From CAZCDM01 sp964497475 (lineage in GTDB: Bacteria; Planctomycetota; Phycisphaerae; SM23-33), in the NCBI GenBank assembly GCA_964497475.1, contig CAZCDM010000005.1, forward strand, positions 1 through 33,542: 33,542 nucleotides of DNA, given 5' to 3'. The translations under genes were made by a program, and so were the position numbers. The notes below the pieces were generated by a model, which was given only the letters and a program-made list of their open reading frames with translations, did no database searches and was not told the origin of the DNA. Of this stretch, positions 25,011 through 32,801 are shown piece by piece (position 1 is the stretch's first letter; every line of letters begins with the position of its first letter).

Positions 25011-26660
25011 CTATTCCTCCATGATATCCTGCAGGAGCAAGGTCGGAGACTGCTGCCAGAGCTTGTACTCGTCGGGTCGTTTGAGGCGGAGGAACAGGGA
25101 GGTCGCCAGGTAGAGAATCGCGCCGATGAGGACGGCCGAGACCGCCGGCCAGAGGAGCCAGTTCATCAGGCGGCGGGTGGCGCGTTCGCGCAGAGTGACG
25201 ATTTCCTGGATGGATCCATAACAGGGCACGTCGAAAAGTTTCTCGGCCCCTTCACTGGTGGAGATGGTGCGGTCCATGAGGGTCAGGCCGAAGACCAGGG
25301 CCCCGCCAGCGATGATCCCGCCGCCGAGACTCATGGCCAGGAGCTTGAGGAGGTTGGGGCTGGAGGGCAGGAACTGCCGTCTCGCGCGTTCGACGGTTTC
25401 CAGATGGGTGCGTCGTTTGGCGGCTTCGGCGGCCAGGGCCATTTCGACCTGATTGAGCCGCCCCCGCCAGGACTGGGCTTCGTCTTCGGCGTTGTCGACC
25501 TTTTCGATCAGGTCGGCATAGGCGGCGCGGTGCTGGTTCTGGTTGTCCTGCTGGTCGCGATAGCCCTCGGCCCGGGTGCGTGCGTATTCGAGCCGCTGCT
25601 CGACGATTTCGATCTGCGCCTGGGCGGCGGCGGCCTGGGCGGCGAAACTGTCAATGCCCTCCCCGCTGCCGTAAATCTTCTGCATGACGATTTCGGGGGG
25701 CGTCTGCAGGAGGCGCTTTTTGACCAGCTCGATGCTCTGGCGGAGCCCCTGGACCCGCGGATGCTTCTCGGTCATGTTCATCAGGAGGATGGATTCTTCC
25801 AGCCGTTCGCGAAGACCTCGGAGTTCCTTGTTGAGGCGTTCAAGTTCCGGATTGGGCCCGTAGATCACCTGGGAAGGTGCTTCGCCCCGCGCGATGCGGT
25901 CGCGTTCGGCGATGAGTTTGGCGTAGTTTTTGCGCGCGATTTCGAGTTGCCGTTCGTTGGCCTGGGCCTGGGCCTGCATCTCCTGCATACGTTCGACGAG
26001 AATCCAGGGCATCTCGGTACTGGATACTTTGTAGCGGTTCTCGAATTCGTACTTGGCCTTCTGGGCGGCCTTGAAGCGCTGCTCGGCATTGCTGAACTGC
26101 TTGAGGAGGAAATCGCGGCTGCCTTTGAGGCGAACCAGGATTTTCTGGTTGACGGTATTGATGTAGTTCTGGACGAGCAGGTCGGGGATCTTCTGGGCCA
26201 GGGTGCGCTCGTGGTGGGTCAGGCTGACGCGGATGGAGTCGATCGATTCGCTGCGGACGTCCCACTTGACGGAGAGGCCCTCCTGGATTTCGCGGATCAT
26301 CTCGCGTTTGGCGAGCTGGCCGGCCTGGGTGAGCTTGCCCTCGGCGTTGTGGGGCAGCCCGGCCGTCAGGCCAAGCTCTTCGATGGCGCGTTCGATGGCG
26401 GCATAGCCGCTGAGTTCGTGGGTCAGCGTCAGGCGGATCTGGTCGAAGCCCAGCGCGCCGCGGTCTTTGTCGCTCTGGGCGGCGGCGTCGCTGCGGCGTT
26501 CGAAGCGCGTCGTGCCGGTGTATTTCAGGGGCACCTGGAGCGACAGCGCCAGGGCGATGATGGACACGAGGCTGGCCGTCAGCAGAAAGATCGTCTTGCG
26601 CTGGAAGATCACACGAAGCAGGTCGCGGGGCGTTTTTCGCTGCGGCTCGGCCGGGGGCAT
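25011..26660 (-). CDS. polysaccharide chain-length determinant (Wzz/PCP family, exosortase-locus type)
   Basis: 549 aa. A short basic N-terminus is followed by a membrane segment (about 22-42), a large periplasmic part rich in coiled coil (about 170-430, with many Q/E/R/A heptads such as LERLNKELRGLRERLEES), a second membrane segment near 440-460 and a third near 502-524. This matches the polysaccharide co-polymerase proteins of exosortase loci (TIGR03007-like), which set chain length and link polymerase to export. The cytoplasmic ends would face the kinase-like domain encoded next. The ATG at 26660 lies one base after the stop of the export-lipoprotein gene. No kinase domain is fused here, so this is the split Wzz-plus-kinase arrangement. 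Confidence 0.88.
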   Translation of the reverse strand: MPPAEPQRKTPRDLLRVIFQRKTIFLLTASLVSIIALALSLQVPLKYTGTTRFERRSDAAAQSDKDRGALGFDQIRLTLTHELSGYAAIERAIEELGLTAGLPHNAEGKLTQAGQLAKREMIREIQEGLSVKWDVRSESIDSIRVSLTHHERTLAQKIPDLLVQNYINTVNQKILVRLKGSRDFLLKQFSNAEQRFKAAQKAKYEFENRYKVSSTEMPWILVERMQEMQAQAQANERQLEIARKNYAKLIAERDRIARGEAPSQVIYGPNPELERLNKELRGLRERLEESILLMNMTEKHPRVQGLRQSIELVKKRLLQTPPEIVMQKIYGSGEGIDSFAAQAAAAQAQIEIVEQRLEYARTRAEGYRDQQDNQNQHRAAYADLIEKVDNAEDEAQSWRGRLNQVEMALAAEAAKRRTHLETVERARRQFLPSSPNLLKLLAMSLGGGIIAGGALVFGLTLMDRTISTSEGAEKLFDVPCYGSIQEIVTLRERATRRLMNWLLWPAVSAVLIGAILYLATSLFLRLKRPDEYKLWQQSPTLLLQDIMEE

Positions 26661-26661
26661 G

Positions 26662-27546
26662 TCAATTGCCTCCGATCAGATAAGCCGAGTTATCCTCGCT
26701 CTTGCCGCGAATGACGTCCCAGTCGCTTTTCATGGTGCGGTAGGTCGTCAGGCCACCGGCGGCCTGCTGGAACGGGAAGAGCACCTGCTGTATCGCAATG
26801 CCGACCCGGGCGAAGGGGTTGGGCTGGACGTAGATGACGTCGTTGGGCATGAGGAGGATGTTGTTGCTCAGGTCGCCGTACTGCATCATCGCGTAGAGGT
26901 TGACGACGAGCTGCTTTTGCGGGCGTCCCTTTCGTTCGGGCGTGTACCCGGCGGTGATGTACTGCCAGGAGCTGTCGCGCTGCCGGCCGCCTTCCTGTGG
27001 GCTGTCGCCCCGGATCACGAGGATGCGTTCCTTCCAGGCGCTGTCGGTAGGCTGGGCGCTGCCCAGGGCGTTCAGCAGCGAGTCGTGCCCCGTCCAGGGC
27101 CTCGGGCCCGGGTTGGCGACGTGGCCGAAGATGTAGTATCGCTGCGAGTTGTACCCGATGACATCGACATTGACGGACGCCTCGCTGTAGTACTCGCTGG
27201 CAGCGCGGAGAATATCTTTCTCGATTTCCTTGAGGCTCTTGCCCGCCACGAAGATTTCACCCATCAGGGGGACGTTGATTTTTCCGTCGGGCTTGACGAG
27301 GATGACGAGGCCTCGTCGGCCGGCGTCGTCCTGGCGAAACTCTTCGATATTCTCCGAGTCAATCAGCAGCGTATCGGGCGGATAGACGCGATACTCCACT
27401 ACCGAGACCGGGCGGCGAGGCTCCTGAAGGAACTTATCGACGCTCTTGGGATCATAGCACCCCGTAGACAGAACAATTCCCCAGCCGAGGACTGCCACCA
27501 GCAGCCAACGCGCGTAACACCCTCTGGGGGCTTGCTCGTACAACAT
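26662..27546 (-). CDS. polysaccharide export lipoprotein (Wza-like, PES/SLBB domains)
   Basis: 294 aa. An N-terminal signal sequence (ARWLLVAVLGWGIVLSTGC) ends in a lipobox-like STGC with the lipidated cysteine near residue 30; the -3 position is serine, a slightly poor match. The polysaccharide-export domain follows (YRVYPPDTLLIDSENIEEF, then LVKPDGKINVPLMGEIFVAGKSLKEIE), then SLBB-type ligand-binding segments (YYIFGHVANPGP, and NNILLMPNDVIYVQPNPF). Such proteins form the outer-membrane channel for the polymer. The ATG at 27546 has GGAGGG at 27552-27557 as a strong ribosome-binding site. It is the first gene of the 18-gene run, 202 nt downstream of the STAS gene, with candidate promoters in that gap. 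Confidence 0.88.
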   Translation of the reverse strand: MLYEQAPRGCYARWLLVAVLGWGIVLSTGCYDPKSVDKFLQEPRRPVSVVEYRVYPPDTLLIDSENIEEFRQDDAGRRGLVILVKPDGKINVPLMGEIFVAGKSLKEIEKDILRAASEYYSEASVNVDVIGYNSQRYYIFGHVANPGPRPWTGHDSLLNALGSAQPTDSAWKERILVIRGDSPQEGGRQRDSSWQYITAGYTPERKGRPQKQLVVNLYAMMQYGDLSNNILLMPNDVIYVQPNPFARVGIAIQQVLFPFQQAAGGLTTYRTMKSDWDVIRGKSEDNSAYLIGGN

Positions 27547-27609
27547 AAAAGCCCTCCGGCCCGCCGCGGGAATACGACGGAGCCTGACTTGTTCCCAGCA
27601 CCGTAATTC

Positions 27610-27638
27610 ATCCTACAAATCGGGTTACATAGTTGCAA
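27610..27638 (-). promoter_or_regulatory. candidate sigma70-type promoter of the polysaccharide operon
   Basis: On the minus strand, TTGCAA (27638-27633) and TAGGAT (27615-27610) are separated by exactly 17 nt, each matching four of six consensus bases. Transcription would start near 27603, leaving a leader of about 57 nt before the export-lipoprotein ATG. This is a moderate match only. Confidence 0.35.
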
Positions 27639-27676
27639 GGTCGCTGTAGTGGATTGTGATGGGTCCACACGCTCTC

Positions 27677-27692
27677 TGCAAACCGATACCCA
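27677..27692 (-). promoter_or_regulatory. candidate sigma54 (RpoN) -24/-12 element
   Basis: On the minus strand, TGGGTA and TTGCA are arranged so that the invariant GG and GC are 10 nt apart, the spacing sigma54 requires. The -12 box is perfect (TTGCA) but the -24 box matches only TGG of TGGCAC. RpoN control is known for some exosortase/PEP-CTERM systems, which makes the site worth listing, but a chance match is possible and no activator gene is visible in the window. Confidence 0.25.
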
Positions 27693-27720
27693 ATGAGTTA
27701 GTTCGGCTGGAACGGAGGAA

Positions 27721-27741
27721 GAGGTACAGTCTTTTTACCTC
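27721..27741 (-). terminator. weak inverted repeat after the STAS gene
   Basis: GAGGTA and TACCTC form a 6-bp stem with a 9-nt loop, lying 7 nt after the STAS stop codon. There is no T-tract following it on the minus strand, so an intrinsic terminator is doubtful; it may instead be an mRNA end-stabilising hairpin between the regulatory pair and the operon. Confidence 0.22.
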
Positions 27742-27748
27742 AGCGGGG

Positions 27749-28150
27749 TCATGCGGACTCCTCCGGAGCCTCTGGGGAATCGTCCGATTGATCCTCCGCC
27801 GGGGCCGGCTGGTTGGCGCAGGCGTCGATGGCGTGGGCCTGGGTATCGAGCACTTCGACCAGCCTGTGGATGCGCACCAGATCCAGGGCCATACGGACCG
27901 CCTCGGTCGGCTGGGCGATTTTGATCATCCCGCCTCGATTGTGCACCTTGCGGATGCTGAACAGCAGAACCCCCACGCCGGAGCTGTCAACGAATTGCAC
28001 GTCCTTGAGGTTCAGCACGATCCGGTCGTACTTTTCCAGCGGGGCCGTCAGCGCCCGCTCCAGCTCTTCGCAATTGGCGGCGTCGAGATGGGCCAGCGGG
28101 ATCGTCAGAACAACAACATCGTTAGATTCTTGTTGGACTGGAAGTTCCAT
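27749..28150 (-). CDS. STAS-domain anti-sigma-factor antagonist
   Basis: 133 aa. A single STAS domain (about residues 8-105) of the SpoIIAA/RsbV kind, with LNLKDVQFVDSSGVGVL at 46-62; S56 or S57 in the DSSG motif is the expected phosphorylation site. An acidic, Ala/Pro-rich tail (about 110-133) follows, which is unusual for the minimal family. In partner switching, the unphosphorylated form binds an anti-sigma kinase or another target and the phosphorylated form is inactive. The start at 28150 is preceded by AAAGGAA; an in-frame start further upstream runs into the sensor gene and adds residues lacking STAS similarity. It lies 19 nt after the sensor gene, which carries both the matching kinase-type and phosphatase domains. 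Confidence 0.9.
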   Translation of the reverse strand: MELPVQQESNDVVVLTIPLAHLDAANCEELERALTAPLEKYDRIVLNLKDVQFVDSSGVGVLLFSIRKVHNRGGMIKIAQPTEAVRMALDLVRIHRLVEVLDTQAHAIDACANQPAPAEDQSDDSPEAPEESA

Positions 28151-28169
28151 AAGCGGTTCCTTTAGCTGG

Positions 28170-31100
28170 TTATATTCGTTTGATGAGGCGGACGCAACTT
28201 TTTCCTTCCTCATCGGTGGAATATGCAATTTCATCGACACAGTTGCGGATCAGGTACAGTCCAAATCCGTGATCCTGGGATCCATCGAAGGCCGGGGCCG
28301 TTATCTGCAACTGGCTCATCGGCTCGCCCCAGTGGAACAGTTCAAAGACGATCGAATCTTCGTAGATCGTTCCCTGGATGAGGATGGTTTCGTTCTTCCG
28401 GCCGTGGTAGCTGTGCCTCATGATGTTGGCGACGGCTTCGTTGACGGCCAGTTCGACCTGATTGCACAGGCGACGGTTCAGTGCAGGCACGCGGCCGCAG
28501 AGTTCGCGGATGAACTCTCGCAGGGCCACGAGGTCCGACAGGTCGCTGGAGAGCTTGCGCTTGGCCTGGGTGACCAGGGGCGACTCGGGCGCCGATTCGA
28601 TCCGCACGGCGATGCAGGTCAGGTCGTCGGCAAAGCTCACCGAGTTGCTGAAGTAGACCAGCTCGCCGTAAATGTCTTTGAGAATCTCGGCCGGCTCGCG
28701 TTCTTTCCTCTCTCGGAGGAACGCGATGAGCCGGTCCATGCCGTACACTTCGTCCTGGTTATTCTTGGCCTCGATGAGCCCGTCGGAATAGAAAAAGACC
28801 ATGTCGCCCGGCGCGATGCGGATGGACATCTGCTTGTAGACTTCCCACTCGGTAAAGCCGATGGGCATGTTGTCGGACTTGAGTCGCGTAACCTCGCCCG
28901 TGCTGCCGTGCAGGTGCAGGGCGTTGGTGTGGCCGCAGTCCACGACGTCCATGCGGAGCTTGTCGAGGTTGAAGCGGGTGTAGCAGACGGTCGAAAAACT
29001 ATTGAGCCCGATGAGCTGTCCGCAGAGCTTCTGGTGGGCGTACATGACGATCTCTTCGGTCGTCGGCAGCGAGGCGACGTTCGACGCGCAGACCAGCGAG
29101 CTGATCGCCTGGAGAAAGACGCTCTTGATGGCCGCCCCCAGCAGAGCGGCCGGCACGCCCTTGCCCATCACATCGCCGATGATCACATCGAGGTGCTGAT
29201 TGTCGTGCTTGATGAACTCGGTGAAGTCGCCGTCGATCTGATGGGAGGGAATCGTCAGGGCGGCGAGCTTGGCCTGGGGGATATCATCGGGCACCTTGCC
29301 CAGCAGCAGCGTCTGCTGAATCCGGCTGCCGATGTTGATCTCCTTCTGCCGGGCGCGCTCGAGTTCGTCCTCGTTCCGCTTGCGCTGAATGGCAGCGCCG
29401 AGCACACTGGCGGCGGTTCGCAGGGCGTCGACTTCGGCATTGGACCACTGCCGCGGGAAGGCCTCCTCGTCAAAGCCCATCACGCCCCACCATCGCCCCT
29501 CGACGAAAATCGGCACGAGCGCCAGCGACTGCACCCCCCGGCTGTCGTAGTGCGCCCGCTCGGGGCGACTCAAGTTCAACACCGGCCCGCAAATCGACTC
29601 GCCCGCGCCCAGCACGTCGGGCCAGCCCGCCAGCCAGTTGTCCCGGAACTCCAGGTCCTGATACTGTGGGTCGTCCAGCAGGCTGCCCGATGCCTCCGCG
29701 GCCGCCCACTCATACCGCAGGCTCGTCCGGGCCTGGCCTCGCGAGCTGGGATGGTTCTCGAAAACGTACACCCGGTCGACCTCGGTGGCCTGGCCGATGT
29801 CCCGCAGTATCGCGTGCAGCTCGGCCTGCCAGTCGGGCGTCTGGAGGAACGTCTCGGCCGCGTCGCTGACGGCGTGGAGGATTTCGTCTCGCCGCGCCAG
29901 GGCCTGCTCGGCCTCGCGGCGCTTGGTGTAGTCGCGAATGATCGCCGAAATGCCCACCAGCTGCCCGCGCGAATCGCGCACCGGCGAGGCCGTCACCATC
30001 ACATAAATCGTCTCGCCAGCCTTGCTGATGTGCTCGACCTCGTACCGCTCGAGTTTCTCGCCCCGCCGGAGCTTCTCGACCATGTCCGGCAGGATCGACT
30101 CGGTACGATTCGGCGACATGAGCATCGTCACCGACTGGCCGATTGCCTCGGCCGCGGTGTACCCGTAAACCCGCTCGGCCCCGGTGTTCCAGGTCATGAT
30201 CGTGCCGTCGATGGTGTGGCTGATGATGCCCGCATCGGACTGCTGCACAATCGCCGCCAGCCTCGCCCGTTCCTGCTCGGCCTCCATGCGGGCCGTGTTG
30301 TCATACCCGAAGCCGATGATGTTGATCAGCCGACCCTGGCCGTCGACATGCTGGACCGAGTTCCACAGAATCGACCGCTTCTCGCCCAGCCGGGTCGTCA
30401 GAATCATCTCGTGCTCTTCGCGGGTCGACTGCCGATCTCCCCCATGTAACTGGCGAACCTGTTCGGAATCTTCCCCGGGATAGAGCGTTTTCCACCAGTT
30501 CCGCCCCACCAGATCGGCGGCGCTGTAGCCGGTGATCCGCTCGCCGGCGGGGTTGATGAACATCGTCGTGCCGTCCGGCGCGAGCCCGCAGATAATCACC
30601 GGCGAACGGTCGATGATCCGGGCGGAGTAGTCCCGCTCGGCCCGCAGGGCCTGCTCGGCCTGGCGACGCTCGGTAATGTCCACCAGCACCGCCTGGACGG
30701 CGTCAATCCCATCGAGCGTAATTTTGCTGGAGAACATCTCCATCCACCGAACCGTCCCGTCGGAGCGGATCATGCGGAACTCGATATGCCCCTGAAACTC
30801 CTTGCCCGCCAGGCGATCCCAGTACCGCTGGAGGAAGGCTTCGCGGTCCTGCGGGGCGATCAACTCCAGCACGTCGCTGGGATCGAGTTCGCAGAGGGCT
30901 TCGACGGAGTAGCCCAGCGCCTCGGCGATGGTGGAGTTGGCAAAGACGATGCGCGGGGTTTCCTTCTGCAGAACGACCAGGCCCTGGAGGGACTGCTCGA
31001 CCAGCAGGCGATATTTCCGCTCGCTTTGTCGCTGGGCTTCCTCGGCGTGTTCGCGTTCGGTCACGTCCAGCAGCAGGCCATCCCAGATCACCCGGCCATG

Positions 31101-32672
31101 ATCGCTCTTGCGCGGGCGGCTGGTCATCTGCACCCAGACCTGGTCGCCCTGGACGGTGGGCATGGCGCATTCGTACTCGAAGGGCCCCATCGTATCGCGA
31201 GACAGCTCGATCGCGGCACGCAGAGCGGGGCGATCTTCCTCGTAGGCCAAACTCAGCGGGTCGAAATCCGGCGAGGTGATCTCGCCAGCCTCCATCCCCA
31301 GCACGTCCTTGATCCGGTCGGTCATGAAGCTGAACTCCAGCCGCTCGTCCGGGTACATCACGAACTGAAAGACCGCACCGGGCAGGTTGGCGGCCACCGC
31401 CTTGAGCGGCAGGGTATCGGAAATCATCCGGAACCAGGGCGTCCAGGCATCGGAGACCTGCGGGATCTCGCCCGTGCCGCTGGAGGCCTCGGTGCGGATA
31501 TGCTCAACCAGCGCCAGGGCCGGCTTGATGAAACTCCGCCGGACGAGATAGTTCGCCACAAACAGGAAGACGAACAGCCCGAGAATCAGACCGACGTTGA
31601 TGCTGAACGTCGGCAGAAAGCCCCGCAAGACGTCGGCCTTGCTGACGACATAGACCAGATGCCATCCCGTCTTCGGCAGCGGGTAGGTGAAGCGGTAGTA
31701 TTTGCCCGACGTATCCTGGCTGGGCTTGGCGAGCGAGGGAATCACCAGCGGCTCTTGCAGTACCTCCGGACGGAGCATCTCGCTGACGTGCCGCGGCGTG
31801 ACGGCCATCTCGGGGTAGTAGTTCGGCCCCATGATCATCCGACCATTGCGGTCGACAATACGCAGCTCGCCGTTGGAGTCGTCGAAGTTCACGATAAAAT
31901 TCCGCAGCCGGGCCAGATCCAGCTCCATGCCCACAAACCCCAACGGCTGGCCCGGCTCCTGCCACACCGGCGCAAGGAACGAAACCACCAACCCCTCCCC
32001 TTGCGGGTGAAGGTGCGGCTCGGTCCACCACCCGTTTTTCGGCAGGGCTGCGTCGTCCTTCGCAACCGGCATGACGTGCCCCATATTCTCCAGCAGCGAT
32101 GGAATGTCGGCCGCTCCCATTTGCTCGAGGAATGTCTGAGAGTTCACCCAGGGATAGCAGGTCATAAACCCATGGCGCGACAGGTAAAACGTCCAGGTCA
32201 CGGGCGGGGAAGAATGGTGCGCCATCCGCTGGACCTCGAACATCCGCAACGCCATTTCCAGCTCGGCCCGCTCTTGCGGACGCAAAGAATCCAGCGAGAT
32301 CGTCCCGAAAAGATTCCCCGCCAGGCTGTGATATCGCTCCGGAAGCTGATCGAGGGTCACCACCTCGCCCGCCGCATCCGGCGAGAGATAGGTCCGCAGG
32401 ATCGGCGCTTCGGTGTGCAGGTCCGGCGCCTGGTACGTGTTGGCCGCCCACTGCTGCATCGAGCGAACATTGTTGCTGGCGATTTCCAGAAAGTTATCCA
32501 GCGATCGAGCCCGCTCGGCAAGGCGATCGCCGATGATGAACAACGCGTCATCCCGATTCTTCTGGAAGTCCAGCACGACCAGCGCGGAGATAATCAGGAT
32601 GAAGATCGCGGAGATCACCGCGATGGTGGAGTTGTATGAAACCGAGAGTTTTTCGACGGGGTCGCTAGCCAT
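28170..32672 (-). CDS. membrane sensor with multi-PAS/GAF, SpoIIE-type PP2C phosphatase and RsbW-type ATPase domains
   Basis: 1500 aa. Membrane segments at about 17-35 and 359-376 enclose a periplasmic Cache-like sensor. Four PAS domains follow (about 425-540, 551-670, 681-798, 800-918; several end in a PAC-type DVTERE/DITERR junction), then a GAF domain (about 930-1100). A SpoIIE/RsbU-type PP2C phosphatase (about 1115-1358) retains metal-site aspartates in DGDF (1147-1150), GDVMGKG (1166-1172), SDG (1296-1298) and ADD (1348-1350). The C-terminus (about 1370-1500) is an RsbW/SpoIIAB-type ATPase with N box ELAVNEAVANIMRH and G box DHGFGLYLIR. There is no HisKA domain, so it is not a histidine kinase. 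It probably dephosphorylates and phosphorylates the adjacent STAS protein in response to an external signal. ATG start at 32672; TATAAT promoter upstream. Confidence 0.88.
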   Translation of the reverse strand: MASDPVEKLSVSYNSTIAVISAIFILIISALVVLDFQKNRDDALFIIGDRLAERARSLDNFLEIASNNVRSMQQWAANTYQAPDLHTEAPILRTYLSPDAAGEVVTLDQLPERYHSLAGNLFGTISLDSLRPQERAELEMALRMFEVQRMAHHSSPPVTWTFYLSRHGFMTCYPWVNSQTFLEQMGAADIPSLLENMGHVMPVAKDDAALPKNGWWTEPHLHPQGEGLVVSFLAPVWQEPGQPLGFVGMELDLARLRNFIVNFDDSNGELRIVDRNGRMIMGPNYYPEMAVTPRHVSEMLRPEVLQEPLVIPSLAKPSQDTSGKYYRFTYPLPKTGWHLVYVVSKADVLRGFLPTFSINVGLILGLFVFLFVANYLVRRSFIKPALALVEHIRTEASSGTGEIPQVSDAWTPWFRMISDTLPLKAVAANLPGAVFQFVMYPDERLEFSFMTDRIKDVLGMEAGEITSPDFDPLSLAYEEDRPALRAAIELSRDTMGPFEYECAMPTVQGDQVWVQMTSRPRKSDHGRVIWDGLLLDVTEREHAEEAQRQSERKYRLLVEQSLQGLVVLQKETPRIVFANSTIAEALGYSVEALCELDPSDVLELIAPQDREAFLQRYWDRLAGKEFQGHIEFRMIRSDGTVRWMEMFSSKITLDGIDAVQAVLVDITERRQAEQALRAERDYSARIIDRSPVIICGLAPDGTTMFINPAGERITGYSAADLVGRNWWKTLYPGEDSEQVRQLHGGDRQSTREEHEMILTTRLGEKRSILWNSVQHVDGQGRLINIIGFGYDNTARMEAEQERARLAAIVQQSDAGIISHTIDGTIMTWNTGAERVYGYTAAEAIGQSVTMLMSPNRTESILPDMVEKLRRGEKLERYEVEHISKAGETIYVMVTASPVRDSRGQLVGISAIIRDYTKRREAEQALARRDEILHAVSDAAETFLQTPDWQAELHAILRDIGQATEVDRVYVFENHPSSRGQARTSLRYEWAAAEASGSLLDDPQYQDLEFRDNWLAGWPDVLGAGESICGPVLNLSRPERAHYDSRGVQSLALVPIFVEGRWWGVMGFDEEAFPRQWSNAEVDALRTAASVLGAAIQRKRNEDELERARQKEINIGSRIQQTLLLGKVPDDIPQAKLAALTIPSHQIDGDFTEFIKHDNQHLDVIIGDVMGKGVPAALLGAAIKSVFLQAISSLVCASNVASLPTTEEIVMYAHQKLCGQLIGLNSFSTVCYTRFNLDKLRMDVVDCGHTNALHLHGSTGEVTRLKSDNMPIGFTEWEVYKQMSIRIAPGDMVFFYSDGLIEAKNNQDEVYGMDRLIAFLRERKEREPAEILKDIYGELVYFSNSVSFADDLTCIAVRIESAPESPLVTQAKRKLSSDLSDLVALREFIRELCGRVPALNRRLCNQVELAVNEAVANIMRHSYHGRKNETILIQGTIYEDSIVFELFHWGEPMSQLQITAPAFDGSQDHGFGLYLIRNCVDEIAYSTDEEGKSCVRLIKRI

Positions 32673-32723
32673 TCCCGTTACTTTCTACCCTTCTGCCGTG
32701 CTGGCAGCGGCTTTGGGAGCAGC

Positions 32724-32738
32724 CCCGGTCGGACCGGG
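32724..32738. promoter_or_regulatory. 15-bp interrupted palindrome in the sensor-gene leader
   Basis: CCCGGTC and GACCGGG flank a single central G. On the minus strand the site lies about 8-22 nt downstream of the predicted start of transcription, a position where a repressor could block the sensor/STAS promoter. A chance GC-rich palindrome or an RNA hairpin is also possible. Confidence 0.3.
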
Positions 32739-32752
32739 ACCGTGTCGGGCCG

Positions 32753-32781
32753 ATTATACGATTCCCGGCGAGATCCAACAA
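32753..32781 (-). promoter_or_regulatory. sigma70-type promoter of the sensor/STAS pair
   Basis: A perfect TATAAT -10 (32758-32753 on the minus strand) is preceded at 17 nt by TTGTTG (32781-32776), which matches three of six -35 bases. Transcription would begin near 32746, about 74 nt before the sensor ATG. It lies in the 129-nt gap after eda, suggesting the sensor and STAS genes are expressed independently of eda. Confidence 0.55.
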
Positions 32782-32801
32782 GGCTCGCCCGCCCAGGCTG
32801 C

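Noticed and set aside
27749..28240. Longer STAS protein starting at 28240
   Set aside because: The added residues overlap the sensor gene and lack STAS similarity, while the ATG at 28150 has a good ribosome-binding site.
28170..28560. Reading the C-terminal ATPase of the large sensor as a histidine kinase
   Set aside because: There is no HisKA/H-box domain, and the N and G boxes fit RsbW/SpoIIAB-type ATPases; it follows a PP2C domain and is next to a STAS gene.
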